Below, in pieces: positions 47,780 through 57,582 of a stretch of DNA of 64,000 nucleotides. How positions within the stretch are numbered: position 1 is the first letter of the stretch; every line of letters starts with the position of its first letter. Under the pieces are notes generated by a model, which saw only the letters and a list, made by a program, of their open reading frames with translations, ran no database searches and was not told the origin of the DNA. The DNA comes from Enterobacter cloacae complex sp. ECNIH7 (GTDB taxonomy: Bacteria; Pseudomonadota; Gammaproteobacteria; Enterobacterales; Enterobacteriaceae). A program made the position numbers and the translations under genes. The DNA lies in assembly GCF_002208095.1 (NCBI RefSeq), contig NZ_CP017990.1:558001-622000 (forward strand). Reading direction: 5' to 3'.

Positions 47780-48460
47780 ATGAACAGGTATGCAGACATT
47801 TTGCTGGCGCTATTGCTGGCCGTATTTACCGTGCAGGCACAGGCCGGGATTGTCATTGGCGGGACGCGGATCATTTATAACGGCGACAAAAAAGAGACTT
47901 CCGCTTCCATTCGTAACCCCGATAAATCCGGCGTCTGGCTGGTGCAAAGCTGGGTGGACAGCGGGATGAAAGGAAGTAAAACGCCGTTTATCGTGACGCC
48001 GCCGTTGTTTCGCATCAATCCTGGTGAGGAGAATATGCTGCGCATTGTGCGTACCGGCGGCAGCCTGCCGGAGGACCGGGAGTCGGTGTTCTGGCTGAAC
48101 GTGAAGTCCATTCCCGCCACTGATGACAGCGTGCCGCATAACAACGTTCTGCAGGTGGTAGAGAAATCCCGCCTGAAACTCTTTTACCGCCCGGCGGGGC
48201 TGGAAGGGCAGCCGGAGACCGCTTACCACCACCTGTCCATCGCCCACAGCGGCAACCGACTTACCGTCAGCAATCCAACACCTTACTACATCACGCTGTT
48301 CACCCTGAAGGTGGACGGGCAGGAGATCAAAGAGGCTGATATGGTGCCGCCGAAGGGCAGCGTCAGCTTCACGCTGCCATCGGTCACGGCGTCCACGGTG
48401 ACCTGGCAGGCAATCAGTGATTACGGCGGCGTTAGCCAGACCGAAAGCCGCAAACTCTGA
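47780..48460 (+). CDS. Periplasmic fimbrial chaperone
   Basis: The 226-residue PapD-type chaperone has a signal peptide (to about residue 22, QAQA-GI) and two Ig-like domains. The conserved FRINPGEENMLRIVRTG and LPEDRESVFWLN blocks mark the FGS (short loop) type. KSRLKLFYRPAGL covers the G1-strand boundary. It folds pilins by donor-strand complementation and hands them to the usher. Confidence 0.95.
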   Translation: MNRYADILLALLLAVFTVQAQAGIVIGGTRIIYNGDKKETSASIRNPDKSGVWLVQSWVDSGMKGSKTPFIVTPPLFRINPGEENMLRIVRTGGSLPEDRESVFWLNVKSIPATDDSVPHNNVLQVVEKSRLKLFYRPAGLEGQPETAYHHLSIAHSGNRLTVSNPTPYYITLFTLKVDGQEIKEADMVPPKGSVSFTLPSVTASTVTWQAISDYGGVSQTESRKL

Positions 48461-48470
48461 GGGAGGGAAT

Positions 48471-50978
48471 ATGAATAACCCCAATTCCCGACTGATGATC
48501 TTCCTGCTGGCGCTGCTGCTGATTATGGTGCTGCTGTTGGGTTACCTGCGTAATGCGGAAGCCAGAGAGACTTTCAATACCCACGCGCTGGAGCTGGACA
48601 GCCCGGGCCAGGCGGTCGTTGACTTATCCGCCTTTTCCGAAGCCGATGGCCAGCTACCGGGTACTTACCGGGTGACGGTGTACGTCAACGGCGAGCAGCA
48701 GGGCGAGGCGCAGGATATTGCCTTTGTTGCCGGGGCAGATAAAAAACTCACCGCACAGTTAACCCCGGCGATGCTGAAAGCCTGGGGCGTGAACACCGCC
48801 GCGTTTCCTGCGCTTGCCGCACTGCCAGCGGACAAACCGCTGGAGGATATTGGCCGCTATATTCCGATGGCTTCCGGCGAACTGCGTTTCAGTAAACTGC
48901 AACTGAATCTCAGTATCCCGCAGGCGGCGATGAGCGCCACCGCGCGCGGCTGGGTAGATCCGTCCGAATGGGACGAGGGCGTACCTGCCGCGCTGCTGAA
49001 CTATAACCTCAGCGGCAGCAACACCTGGCGCGACGGAGAAAACGGCTCCGATGATAACTACTACGCCAACCTGCAGAGTGGCCTGAACCTCGGCGCGTGG
49101 CGGTTGCGCAACTATTCCACCTGGAATTACGACGAGGATAACGGCAGCCACTGGGATTCAGTGAACACGTATCTTCAGCGGGATATCCAGCGCCTGCAGG
49201 GGCAGCTCACGCTCGGCGACAGCTATACGCCTTCCGATATCTTCGACAGCGTGCAGTTTCGCGGCGCGCAGTTGGCGTCGGATGACAATATGCTGCCGGA
49301 CAGCCTGCGAGGTTTTGCCCCGATCATCCGCGGTATTGCCCAGTCGAACGCGCAGGTCACTATTAAGCAGAACGGTTACACCATCTATCAGAGCTACGTC
49401 GCGCCGGGGGCCTTCGCCATCAGCGATCTCTACCCGACATCGGGCAGCGGTGACCTGGAGGTAACGATTAAAGAAACCGACGGCAGCGAGCGAACCTTTA
49501 TTCAGCCATTCTCTGCGGTACCGATTATGCAGCGTGAAGGCCGCCTGAAGTATGCCCTCACCGCCGGGAAATACCGCAGCGGCAACAGCGACAGCGATGA
49601 GCCGGAGTTTGGCCAGATAACAGCGATTTACGGCCTGCCGCACGCCATCACGATTTATGGCGGCACGCTGTACTCGGAGGACTATCAGTCCGGGGCGGCA
49701 GGGCTGGGGTTTGGTCTCGGCGAGCTGGGTTCGGTCTCCGCGGATATCACCGCTGCGCACACCACGCTGAATAACGATGAAACTCACGACGGCCAGTCGT
49801 ACCGGGTGCAGTACTCAAAAGATTTTCAGGCCACCGATACCAGCTTCACCCTGGCGGCGTACCGCTATTCCACGGAAGGGTTCTATACCTTCCAGGAAGC
49901 GAACGATTTACGCTCAGACAGCGACGACGGCTGGCGGCTGACGTACAACAAACGCCAGAAACTCCAGCTCGATCTCACCCAGAGTATCGGCAGCTACGGT
50001 TCGTTCTTTGTCTCCGGCTATCAGCAGGATTACTGGCATGAGGACGGTTACGAGCGCACCCTCAGCACCGGCTGGAATGGTAATATCAACGGTATCAGCT
50101 ACAGCGTTTCCTACAGTTACAGTGATTACCCGGACAGCACCCAGCCTGCCGACCAGCAGCTGGCGTTCAGCATCCAGGTACCTCTCAGCCGCTTTATGCC
50201 GAACGCGTGGGCCAGCTACAGCGTCAACACCGCGAAGCGCGGCGACACCCGCCAGCAGGTGGGCCTCAATGGGACGGCGCTTGCCGATAACAACCTCAGC
50301 TACAGCCTCCAGCAGAGCTACACCAACCACGGTGTGGGCGGCTCCGGCAATATCAACGCCGACTACAAAGGCGGGCAGGGGGAAATCACCGGCGGCTACA
50401 ACTATGACGACGATATGCAGCAGGTGAACTATGGCCTGAAAGGGGGGATTGTCGTCCATCCACATGGCGTCACCCTTTCCCAGCCGCTTGGTGACTCACT
50501 TGCCATCGTGAAAGCGCCCGGCGCGGATGACGCGAAGGTGCAGAATAATACCGGGGTCTATACCGACTGGCGCGGCTATGCGGTCGTGCCGTACGTCAAC
50601 GCTTACCGGAAAAACCGCATCGCACTGGACACCAGTACGCTCGGCGATGGAGTCGATATCGACACCGCCGTGCAGACGGTGACGCCAACGCAGGGCGCAG
50701 TGGTAATGGCGGACTTCAACACCCGCGTCGGACGGCGCGTACTGATGACGCTGCTTTACCGTGGGCTGCCGGTGCCGTTCGGCGCTCAGGCGAAAATGGA
50801 GGAAGGCGGCAGCGGTATCGTTGGCGATGACGGTCAGGTGTATCTGACGGGCGTGCCGGATGACGGTGACATTACGGTGAGCTGGAACGGAAAGCCGCAG
50901 TGCGTGGTGCATTACCGGTTGCCGGAGAATGCTGAAAATGCACCGGTAACGGAAACAGAACAGGAGTGCAGGGAATGA
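48471..50978 (+). CDS. Outer-membrane fimbrial usher
   Basis: The 835-residue FimD/PapC-type usher has an N-terminal membrane-type signal (residues 8-26) and an N-terminal domain (ETFNTHALELD). A 24-strand barrel with plug follows. The signature LPDSLRGFAPIIRGIAQSNA is intact. C-terminal domains end with a cysteine pair (KPQCVVHY, EQECRE). GGGAGGGAAT precedes ATG 48471. The frame is open upstream over the chaperone end, but that extension has no ribosome-binding site. It overlaps the adhesin start by 4 bases. Confidence 0.95.
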   Translation: MNNPNSRLMIFLLALLLIMVLLLGYLRNAEARETFNTHALELDSPGQAVVDLSAFSEADGQLPGTYRVTVYVNGEQQGEAQDIAFVAGADKKLTAQLTPAMLKAWGVNTAAFPALAALPADKPLEDIGRYIPMASGELRFSKLQLNLSIPQAAMSATARGWVDPSEWDEGVPAALLNYNLSGSNTWRDGENGSDDNYYANLQSGLNLGAWRLRNYSTWNYDEDNGSHWDSVNTYLQRDIQRLQGQLTLGDSYTPSDIFDSVQFRGAQLASDDNMLPDSLRGFAPIIRGIAQSNAQVTIKQNGYTIYQSYVAPGAFAISDLYPTSGSGDLEVTIKETDGSERTFIQPFSAVPIMQREGRLKYALTAGKYRSGNSDSDEPEFGQITAIYGLPHAITIYGGTLYSEDYQSGAAGLGFGLGELGSVSADITAAHTTLNNDETHDGQSYRVQYSKDFQATDTSFTLAAYRYSTEGFYTFQEANDLRSDSDDGWRLTYNKRQKLQLDLTQSIGSYGSFFVSGYQQDYWHEDGYERTLSTGWNGNINGISYSVSYSYSDYPDSTQPADQQLAFSIQVPLSRFMPNAWASYSVNTAKRGDTRQQVGLNGTALADNNLSYSLQQSYTNHGVGGSGNINADYKGGQGEITGGYNYDDDMQQVNYGLKGGIVVHPHGVTLSQPLGDSLAIVKAPGADDAKVQNNTGVYTDWRGYAVVPYVNAYRKNRIALDTSTLGDGVDIDTAVQTVTPTQGAVVMADFNTRVGRRVLMTLLYRGLPVPFGAQAKMEEGGSGIVGDDGQVYLTGVPDDGDITVSWNGKPQCVVHYRLPENAENAPVTETEQECRE

Positions 50979-51916
50979 GAATGTTATTGAAATCAGTCGG
51001 GTTAGTACTGGCGTTGTGGTCGTTTTCTTTCGTTGTACAGGCTTCCTGCCAGTTTGTGAATGGTGTGACGGCGGAAATTCCCGGCTATATCAGTTTTGGC
51101 AACATTGCAGTCCAGCGCGATGCCCCTGTGGGTAGCGTTATCGCCACGGCGACAACGGGAGCCTATAACGGCGGCAATACCATTGCCGGATGTACCGAGG
51201 CCTGGACATTCCGCCAGGAACTGACGAAATGGCAGACGCTCAGCGCACAGGGGAATGGCGTTTACAATACGAATGTGCCCGGGGTAGGGATCCGCATGAC
51301 ATCGCCATCAGGAAAGGTATTGCCCTATGATCTGCCCATCAATGCCAACACCTATGTCAATATCAATGGTGATGGCATTAAAGCTGAACTGATTAAAACC
51401 GGTGATATCACGGGTGGCACACTGGACACCGGTATGCTGGCCCGGGCGTCCGTGGTTAACCAGTTTTATATTGCTAACGTCACCTTAAATGGTAATAACA
51501 CCATTACTTCTGAATCCTGCACGGTGACCACGCCGACAGTCAATGTGCCAATGGATGATCATGAAAAAAGCGAATTCAGCGGCGTGGGCTCCACAACCGA
51601 CTGGGTGAATTTTGATATCGGCCTGACCTGCGATGTGGGAGCGCGCATTAATGTACGCATTGATGCCGCAGCGGATCCCTCCGCCAGTTCGCAAGGTGTC
51701 ATGCAGCTTGATAGCGGCGGGGCGTCCGGCGTGGGGATCCAGCTTCATTACCGGCCTGACGATGCCACTGTGCAGTACGGTCAGGAGCGGTTTTACTGGC
51801 AGTCGGTGTATGGTGACGAGATTGTTCAGCTTAAGGCCCGGTATTACCAGACGGCGCAGACGATTACCCCCGGGCCCGCGAACGCCACGGCGACGTTTAC
51901 GCTGACCTATAAATAA
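50975..51916 (+). CDS. Fimbrial tip adhesin / minor pilin
   Basis: The 313-residue protein is about twice pilin length, as for two-domain tip adhesins. A signal peptide (to about residue 23) is followed by an N-terminal lectin-like domain with a cysteine pair (CQFVNG, AGCTEAW). A C-terminal pilin domain has cysteines (ESCTVTT, LTCDVGA) and the end TATFTLTYK. It starts in an ATGA overlap with the usher stop. The receptor cannot be read from sequence. The operon has just four structural genes. Confidence 0.88.
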   Translation: MRMLLKSVGLVLALWSFSFVVQASCQFVNGVTAEIPGYISFGNIAVQRDAPVGSVIATATTGAYNGGNTIAGCTEAWTFRQELTKWQTLSAQGNGVYNTNVPGVGIRMTSPSGKVLPYDLPINANTYVNINGDGIKAELIKTGDITGGTLDTGMLARASVVNQFYIANVTLNGNNTITSESCTVTTPTVNVPMDDHEKSEFSGVGSTTDWVNFDIGLTCDVGARINVRIDAAADPSASSQGVMQLDSGGASGVGIQLHYRPDDATVQYGQERFYWQSVYGDEIVQLKARYYQTAQTITPGPANATATFTLTYK

Positions 51917-51957
51917 CTTAGGCTCTGATTGGGTACGGTTAAATAAGGAGAACTGGG

Positions 51958-52704
51958 GTGCAACAGTTTAATAAGAATGCCGACGCTTACGATGCTGTTC
52001 GTGGAAAAATTACCTACCCGGAAGCGCTTTATTTCTCTCTGGCCGCACGGGTGCCCGCCCATGACGCTGCGCTGGATATTGGATGTGGCAACGGCGTATC
52101 AACCGGGCGGCTGAAAGCATGGTTCCACCATGTAGAGGGCTGCGATCATGGTGATGTCCTGATTGAGCGGGCGCGGCTGAATTACCCCGATCTGCTGTTT
52201 TCGGTATCGCCGGCGGAAAGTTATTTTCCCCGGCGGCGATTTGACCTGGTGACCAGCGCGACCTCCTTTTACTGGATGGACCGGGTGCGGGTGCTGGCGA
52301 ACCTGCGCGACTGGCTGAACCCTGGTGGGGTGTTTTGCGCCTATAAATATGACTTTCCGGTGGTGTATGGTCCGTTGCGGGATTTCATTGAGACGGAGCT
52401 GGTGGACAGCTGGCTGTATCACCGCGATCCGCGACTGATCCAGTATGACAATACGCTGGAGCTGATGGATGACTGTGACCATCTGGTGGATTGTCAGCGG
52501 GAGGTTTTCAGCAATATTCTTTTCCTGACGCCGCCGGAGATTGCGCAATTTTTTCTCTCCACCAGTTATGTTACACGGTACGTTAAAGCTGAAGGTGGTA
52601 AAGATTATGCAGCCTGGTTTATGGCGGCAGTATGTGAGCGGGAGCCTGCAGAGAAGGTGGCGGTAAATTTTGATATTCATGCCTTTACCGCCACGCTTCG
52701 TTGA
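51958..52704 (+). CDS. Class I SAM-dependent methyltransferase
   Basis: The 248-residue protein has the SAM motif I LDIGCGNGVSTGRL (near residue 40) and a following acidic motif CDHGD. It starts with GTG, with AAGGAG 7 bases before. It is most like the small-molecule or UbiE/YafE-type methyltransferases; the substrate is unknown. It lies 41 bases after the adhesin on the same strand and may be part of the fimbrial transcript. Confidence 0.8.
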   Translation: MQQFNKNADAYDAVRGKITYPEALYFSLAARVPAHDAALDIGCGNGVSTGRLKAWFHHVEGCDHGDVLIERARLNYPDLLFSVSPAESYFPRRRFDLVTSATSFYWMDRVRVLANLRDWLNPGGVFCAYKYDFPVVYGPLRDFIETELVDSWLYHRDPRLIQYDNTLELMDDCDHLVDCQREVFSNILFLTPPEIAQFFLSTSYVTRYVKAEGGKDYAAWFMAAVCEREPAEKVAVNFDIHAFTATLR

Positions 52705-53484
52705 TTACTGGTCCGGGCCATACTTCCAGCCAGCCGCATTCAGCCTGGCCAGCAACGCGCACAGCACATCCACCAGGCAGGCGAGGATCCGTGCGCCTTT
52801 CTCCGCCGAGGCGCAGCGCGGATCGCCGGTCGCCCCGGTGGTGCTGATTTCGCCAATATCCCAGATCCGGTTCACGCCATAATCGGCGAACACCTCTGCG
52901 GGGATCTGTTTCTGCGCATATTTCAGTTCCACCAGTTCCGGAAGCAGGGCCATCATGACCGACGTCTCACCCTCGCCGCCATGCTCGAGTCCGCTGTTAT
53001 CCCATGAGTCAAAAAATCCTTTGCCGAGATGATGCCCCACCAGATCCCACCACGCTGGAATCACCACGATCGCCGCCTGCGGATGGCGGGCTTTCACGTT
53101 GCGGGCGGCGATCTCAATCGCCGGGATATTGCCGTCAAGACCGTTGATCACCAGCATCCGGCGGATGCCGTGGTGCAGCAGGCTGGTGAAGATATCTTCC
53201 GCCAGCGCAATATTGGTTTCATAACGCAGGGTGACTGCCAGCGGATGGGCGTTGTAATGAACGAAAGTGCCGAACGGCGTGCAGGGCAGCACAAGGGTGT
53301 TGTCCACCCGCTGCGCCACCCGGCAGGCGACCGTTTCCGGAACAAACATATCGGGGCCGAGCGGCAGGTGATCGGCATGGTTCTCGCAACTGCCGAAACT
53401 GACGATGGCGGTGAGTTCCTGGCCGGACTGCAACAGCTCGCGGATTTCGCGGCCGGTTAATTCATTCAGCATGACTTTTTTCAT
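52705..53484 (-). CDS. Creatininase-family amidohydrolase with altered metal motif
   Basis: The 259-residue protein matches the creatininase family (metal-dependent amide hydrolases). The first metal motif ENHADHLPLGPD is whole, as is HGGEGETSVM. The usual NGHGGN is here NGLDGN, so the metal-binding His is missing. It may use the Asp, act on another substrate, or be weak. The gene overlaps the permease stop by 23 bases, so the two are coupled. It belongs to the operon 55234-52705. Confidence 0.8.
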   Translation of the reverse strand: MKKVMLNELTGREIRELLQSGQELTAIVSFGSCENHADHLPLGPDMFVPETVACRVAQRVDNTLVLPCTPFGTFVHYNAHPLAVTLRYETNIALAEDIFTSLLHHGIRRMLVINGLDGNIPAIEIAARNVKARHPQAAIVVIPAWWDLVGHHLGKGFFDSWDNSGLEHGGEGETSVMMALLPELVELKYAQKQIPAEVFADYGVNRIWDIGEISTTGATGDPRCASAEKGARILACLVDVLCALLARLNAAGWKYGPDQ

Positions 53485-54820
53485 CGGACAGTCTCCTGTT
53501 TTTACGGACGACAAAGAAGTAGTACGCGCTGGCGAGTGCCAGCCAGATCAGCACGGTGACCAGGGTGATGCCGCCGCCGTCGGCAAAGAACTGCCCGGCC
53601 ATCACCAGCACAATCAGCCCCACGGTGAGCGGCTGGATGTGCCGGGCTGCCGGAGCCCGGTATTTCAGCGTCCCGTCGTGCAGGGCGATCCGGTGCAAGG
53701 TCGGCTGGCTTAAGGCAATCATCAGCCAGGTGAACAGGAAGCCGAAGCCGGAAATCCCTGCCAGGATGACATACGCATCCGGTGAGAGAATGGCGATGAT
53801 GACGCCAGTGAACAGCACCAGACTGCTGGCGAGAATGGCGTTATCCGGTGTCCTGTGCGCTGGGTGCAGGCGGGCAAACCAGTCCGGGAAATAGCCGTCA
53901 GACGCCATGGCGTGCAGCATCCGCGAGGTGGCGTAAACCCCGGTATCAATGCAGGAGAGCGCGGCGGTCAGAACCACAAAATTCATGATATGCCGCGCCA
54001 TATCGCCGCCGAGGATGCCGGACGCCTCCACATACGGGCTGCTGCTGACGCCAGCCTGTTGCCAGGGCATCACCAGCAACAGGACGGTCAGCGAGCCGAC
54101 ATACAGCAACAGGATCCGCACCACGGTGCCGCGCAGGGTGCGGGGAATATCGCGCTGCGGGTTCTCGCTTTCGCCTGCGGCGGTGCCGATTGCCTCCGTC
54201 CCGCCGAAGGAGAAAATCACGATCAGCATCGCGCCAAGAAAACCGGGCAGCCCGTCGGCAAAAAAGTCGCCATTGCTGGTGATGTTCGCCACGCTGGCAG
54301 GAGACGTCTCATTCAGCCCGAGGCTGTAACAGCCCGCAACGATAAAGGCCAGCAGCGCCACCACCTTGACGAGGCTCAGCCAGAACTCCACCTCACCGAA
54401 GAAATGGACGCCGACCATATTGATAGCGGTGAGCGACGAGGCGATAACCAGGCAGAACAGCCAGACCGGGACGCCGGGAAACCACAGGTTGAGGAAGGTG
54501 CCTGCGGCGATCGCCTCCGACGCCGGGCCAATCAGGAAGGCCAGCCAGTAGGTCCAGCCGGTAATAAAGCCACACCACGGGCCGAAGGCGGTGCGGGCAT
54601 AGGATTCAAACGAACCGGAGACCGGGCGGGAGACGGCCATTTCAGCGAGCAGCAGCATAATGAACAGGGTGATGACGCCGCCGATAAGGTAGGCCAGCAC
54701 CACCGACGGACCAGTACGGGCGATGGCCGCACCTGCGCCGAGGAAAAATCCGGCGCCAATCACGCCACCCACGGAAATCATCGTCAGGTGGCGGGCTTTC
54801 AGGCTTCTGTCGAGTTCCAT
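53462..54820 (-). CDS. APC-family amino acid/amine permease
   Basis: The 452-residue inner-membrane protein has twelve helices and the APC signature GGVIGAGFFLGAGAAIARTGP in the first helix. FSFGGTEAIGTAAGESENP matches the amino-acid-permease group of gamma-aminobutyrate/aromatic carriers. It likely imports the substrate of the downstream amidohydrolase. It lies 42 bases after the EIIA-like gene. Confidence 0.87.
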   Translation of the reverse strand: MELDRSLKARHLTMISVGGVIGAGFFLGAGAAIARTGPSVVLAYLIGGVITLFIMLLLAEMAVSRPVSGSFESYARTAFGPWCGFITGWTYWLAFLIGPASEAIAAGTFLNLWFPGVPVWLFCLVIASSLTAINMVGVHFFGEVEFWLSLVKVVALLAFIVAGCYSLGLNETSPASVANITSNGDFFADGLPGFLGAMLIVIFSFGGTEAIGTAAGESENPQRDIPRTLRGTVVRILLLYVGSLTVLLLVMPWQQAGVSSSPYVEASGILGGDMARHIMNFVVLTAALSCIDTGVYATSRMLHAMASDGYFPDWFARLHPAHRTPDNAILASSLVLFTGVIIAILSPDAYVILAGISGFGFLFTWLMIALSQPTLHRIALHDGTLKYRAPAARHIQPLTVGLIVLVMAGQFFADGGGITLVTVLIWLALASAYYFFVVRKNRRLSDEKSHAE

Positions 54821-54862
54821 AATGTCTTCTCTTTTATTGTTGTGGATGGATACCGGACGGGT

Positions 54863-55237
54863 TTATGGCCGCCCTTCCTCAATCAGCAGGTTGCCGTATA
54901 AATCGCGGAGCTTCGGAACCGGGCCGGAGAGATGAATCGCCCTGGCGTGACAGGCATGCAGGCTGCCGTTAAACACCATGGTCAGGTGGCCGAGCTCAAA
55001 CAGCGACTGCTGAGACTCTTTGCCTACGGCGGTAATCAGGTAGTCGTGTGTAGCCAGCATCAGCCGATCGCCGGGCAGTATCAGCAGGGTTTCTTCGCGG
55101 AATGAGGGCTCCAGCGACAGGGAGTAGTCGAGGCAGTCTTTCGGCCCGTTGTTGTCGAAAGTGATCAGCGTTCTGTCTGCCAGTCCGTCGGCGACGAACA
55201 GTCCAATTGCGGCAATGCGCGCGCAGTAAGTCATCAT
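54863..55237 (-). CDS. Glucitol/sorbitol PTS EIIA-like protein lacking the phosphorylated His
   Basis: The 124-residue protein resembles SrlB (EIIA-Gut): LADRTLITFDNNGP, YLITAVGKES and FELGHLTMVFNG align with it. SrlB has the phospho-His in its FIHCHG segment; here the matching stretch (DYSLSLEPSF) has no His. No EIIB or EIIC partner lies near. It may be a regulatory or sensor version. It heads the permease-creatininase operon. Start 55237 or 55234. Confidence 0.72.
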   Translation of the reverse strand: MMTYCARIAAIGLFVADGLADRTLITFDNNGPKDCLDYSLSLEPSFREETLLILPGDRLMLATHDYLITAVGKESQQSLFELGHLTMVFNGSLHACHARAIHLSGPVPKLRDLYGNLLIEEGRP

Positions 55238-55458
55238 GGTTCGTCCCCCCGCTTGCCGGATGTGCTGGCGCGGCGCACTGTGGATGAGACAGTGCGAATG
55301 ATCCTGAACGCGTGACAAAAGCCTTCCATCCGGAAGACCGGAAGATGGTGCTCTCCTGCCGTCAGCATGAGGGGGAATGGTCGTGGTCTGGTATGCATAA
55401 ACAACTCTCCTGTCAGGTATCGTTGGTTAATGCGTCCTGCCACTCACAGCGCGGGTCG

Positions 55459-55734
55459 TTATGTCCCGGAGTTTTCTGTTGTTGTCATCAGGTGAAGCGG
55501 TTTTCGGGGTTCACGTTTATTTCCCGTATTGAGGTAACGCTCCGGCCAGATCGCTGACGGATGTACGTCGAGCGCGATGGCAATCAGCCACTCGCCTTTC
55601 GGCCATGGGCGGTTCAGGGCATTCGCCAGCGTGGACGACGCTAGTCCCGCTTCCCGCGAGAGTTTCGCCAGACTGGTGCCGCGTTTGTGCAGGGCGGCGA
55701 TGATGTCGGCGGGGTGCCAGTCTTTTTTGGCCAT
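55459..55734 (-). CDS. Ner/SfsB (Nlp)-type DNA-binding regulator
   Basis: The 91-residue protein has the phage-Ner-like helix-turn-helix (KKDWHPADIIAALHKRGTSL and LSREAGLASSTLANALNRPW) found in SfsB/Nlp proteins. It lies upstream of the EIIA-permease-creatininase operon on the same strand, so it is a likely local regulator. It is divergent from the Xre gene at 55905; an ATCCTTAG / CTAAGGAT inverted repeat lies between (55777-55836). Confidence 0.85.
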   Translation of the reverse strand: MAKKDWHPADIIAALHKRGTSLAKLSREAGLASSTLANALNRPWPKGEWLIAIALDVHPSAIWPERYLNTGNKREPRKPLHLMTTTENSGT

Positions 55735-55904
55735 TTCGGTTACCTCAACTAATTGTTAATTAGGTGAAAAATTGTGATCCTTAGATTTGTAGTATTGAGT
55801 TGTTAAAAGGAGATCTAAAACATTAATACTAAGGATAACTTAGTAATATTTATTAAAGCAACACTGAAAATTCCCCTGTTTAGCGGAAATGGAAGGGGGA
55901 TCTC

Positions 55905-56204
55905 ATGTTGACGCATCGTCTTAAAGAAGCGCGGATTAAGGCGGGTTTATCGCAGGAGCGTTTAGGTATACTCGCAGGAATCGACGAAGCTACTGCCAGT
56001 CCAAGGATGAATCAGTATGAGCGGGGGACGCATGCGCCTGATTTCTCTTTAGCCTGCAAGTTTGCTGAGGTATTGAACGTACCAGCTTGCTATTTCTATA
56101 CAGTTGAAGATGATTTGGCGGAACTGATGTTAATCCTGTGGTCAACATCAGAACAAAAGCGTGCAGATGTTATTGCTTATGCTAAAAACAACATTACAGC
56201 GTAA
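55905..56204 (+). CDS. Xre-family regulator
   Basis: The 99-residue protein has a Cro/C1 helix-turn-helix (LKEARIKAGLSQERLGILAG ... YERGTHAP) and a short C-terminal helix. GGAAGGGGGA precedes the ATG. It may control the divergent Nlp-type gene or the convergent nuclease gene. No toxin partner lies on the same strand. Confidence 0.85.
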   Translation: MLTHRLKEARIKAGLSQERLGILAGIDEATASPRMNQYERGTHAPDFSLACKFAEVLNVPACYFYTVEDDLAELMLILWSTSEQKRADVIAYAKNNITA

Positions 56205-56313
56205 TGAGCTCTATAATAAATTTATTTAAATAAATATTTTAGATGTTATTCGTTATAGCTCTACCTCTACCCTTGTCTAATGATTTAACAAGGGTAGGTT
56301 TATTATTGAGCAG

Positions 56314-57582
56314 TTAAAGTTGGCGTATATCGAAACCAAAATAGCGAAGTACCTTAGTTGTTCGACCATTGATAACAGGCAAGTTTTCTTTATTTATCCA
56401 TCCAATCAGCTCTTGAACATTAGATTGCCCGAAAGCATTAAGCTTATACTCTTCATTATAGATGCAGTCAGACATCCTTTTAATAATATCTCCTTTTCCA
56501 TATAGCAAATATATAATTGTTTTTTTAATTTGTGCAATGTCATTGCTTGTTGAAAATTCTTCTATTAATGTATATAAGCCACCTTTATAGAATCGTAAGC
56601 GATCATGAAAAGAGTGAAGTACACATAGTGCTTCAACTATTTCATCTATATTGCTTTGTTCAATTGATTGTGGTGAGTTGAATACTTTGTAAATAAGGGG
56701 ATAGTTTATGGGTACAATCCTTTCTTCAAAATGGTCCCATGGGGTGGATAACCATTCATCTATTAATGTGCGGAGATGTGATTGTTGTAAATCAGTCCAT
56801 CCTATTGGCTGGGTTGCCCAGGTTTCTTGAGTGGCATGATAATCGCGCACAAAACTGAAAAATGAATCAATTTCAAGTCTTAAAGGAATCTGTTCCTCTG
56901 CCACTTTTCTTGCAAAAGATGAGTATATTTCTTCTATGCATTTAAACGCATATACAGATGTTTGATATGATTTTCTATAAGACTCTAGAAAAATAGAACT
57001 TTGCGAGATATATTTTTTCCCTCGATTGATATTTGAATAGCTTATATCTCCTATTTTATCTAGAACTTCGTCGTCGAATTTTTTTATCTGAGATAATAGC
57101 TTTGAATGTTTGTTGTAAACATTTTTATAATCTTTTATTGCTTCCTTGGTTAGTACGTGTGCAGATTCCCAATAATGAGAAAAAAGTGTTGTTAGTTCTT
57201 CGAATCTATGATCTTCTGAGTTCAAGCTAACCATTATTTCTTGATTCGTAAGGAGTGCTGCGTTAGTTAAATTGGCAGAGCCTACTAATAATGTCCTGTC
57301 TCCAAAAATATAAAGTTTAGGATGGAACGAATTGTTGGTGAAAAACCTTGCTTCAATATTTTTATGTGAAAGTAATTTTTCTAAAGCAAATGGCGATGTG
57401 GGGAAACCTAGTCTTACAACAATCCTAATGTGACATCCTTTTTCTAGGAGATTGTCAATTATATCAAATTCGGTAAAGAAAGCGGAAGCAATAAATACAT
57501 CCATATTGTTTTGGATATGATGCGTAAATCCATGCTTAACAAAATCCTGTTGCGAATTTCTGTTAGTATATAGATCAGTCAT
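56314..57582 (-). CDS. PLD-family nuclease-like protein, AT-rich
   Basis: The 422-residue protein has an N-terminal phospholipase-D-like domain with one HKD motif, FHPKLYIFGDRTLLVGSANL (near residue 92). PLD nucleases with one motif work as dimers. The long C-terminal region (about residues 160-422) is helical and not recognised. Composition is much more AT-rich than that of the flanking conjugation genes, which points to recent transfer. Its place between two parts of the transfer region fits a defence or restriction-type cargo. Target unknown. Confidence 0.68.
   Translation of the reverse strand: MTDLYTNRNSQQDFVKHGFTHHIQNNMDVFIASAFFTEFDIIDNLLEKGCHIRIVVRLGFPTSPFALEKLLSHKNIEARFFTNNSFHPKLYIFGDRTLLVGSANLTNAALLTNQEIMVSLNSEDHRFEELTTLFSHYWESAHVLTKEAIKDYKNVYNKHSKLLSQIKKFDDEVLDKIGDISYSNINRGKKYISQSSIFLESYRKSYQTSVYAFKCIEEIYSSFARKVAEEQIPLRLEIDSFFSFVRDYHATQETWATQPIGWTDLQQSHLRTLIDEWLSTPWDHFEERIVPINYPLIYKVFNSPQSIEQSNIDEIVEALCVLHSFHDRLRFYKGGLYTLIEEFSTSNDIAQIKKTIIYLLYGKGDIIKRMSDCIYNEEYKLNAFGQSNVQELIGWINKENLPVINGRTTKVLRYFGFDIRQL

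Noticed and set aside
48417..48470. Usher start overlapping the chaperone end
   Set aside because: The 18-residue extension lacks a ribosome-binding site. GGGAGGGAAT before ATG 48471 gives a normal signal segment.
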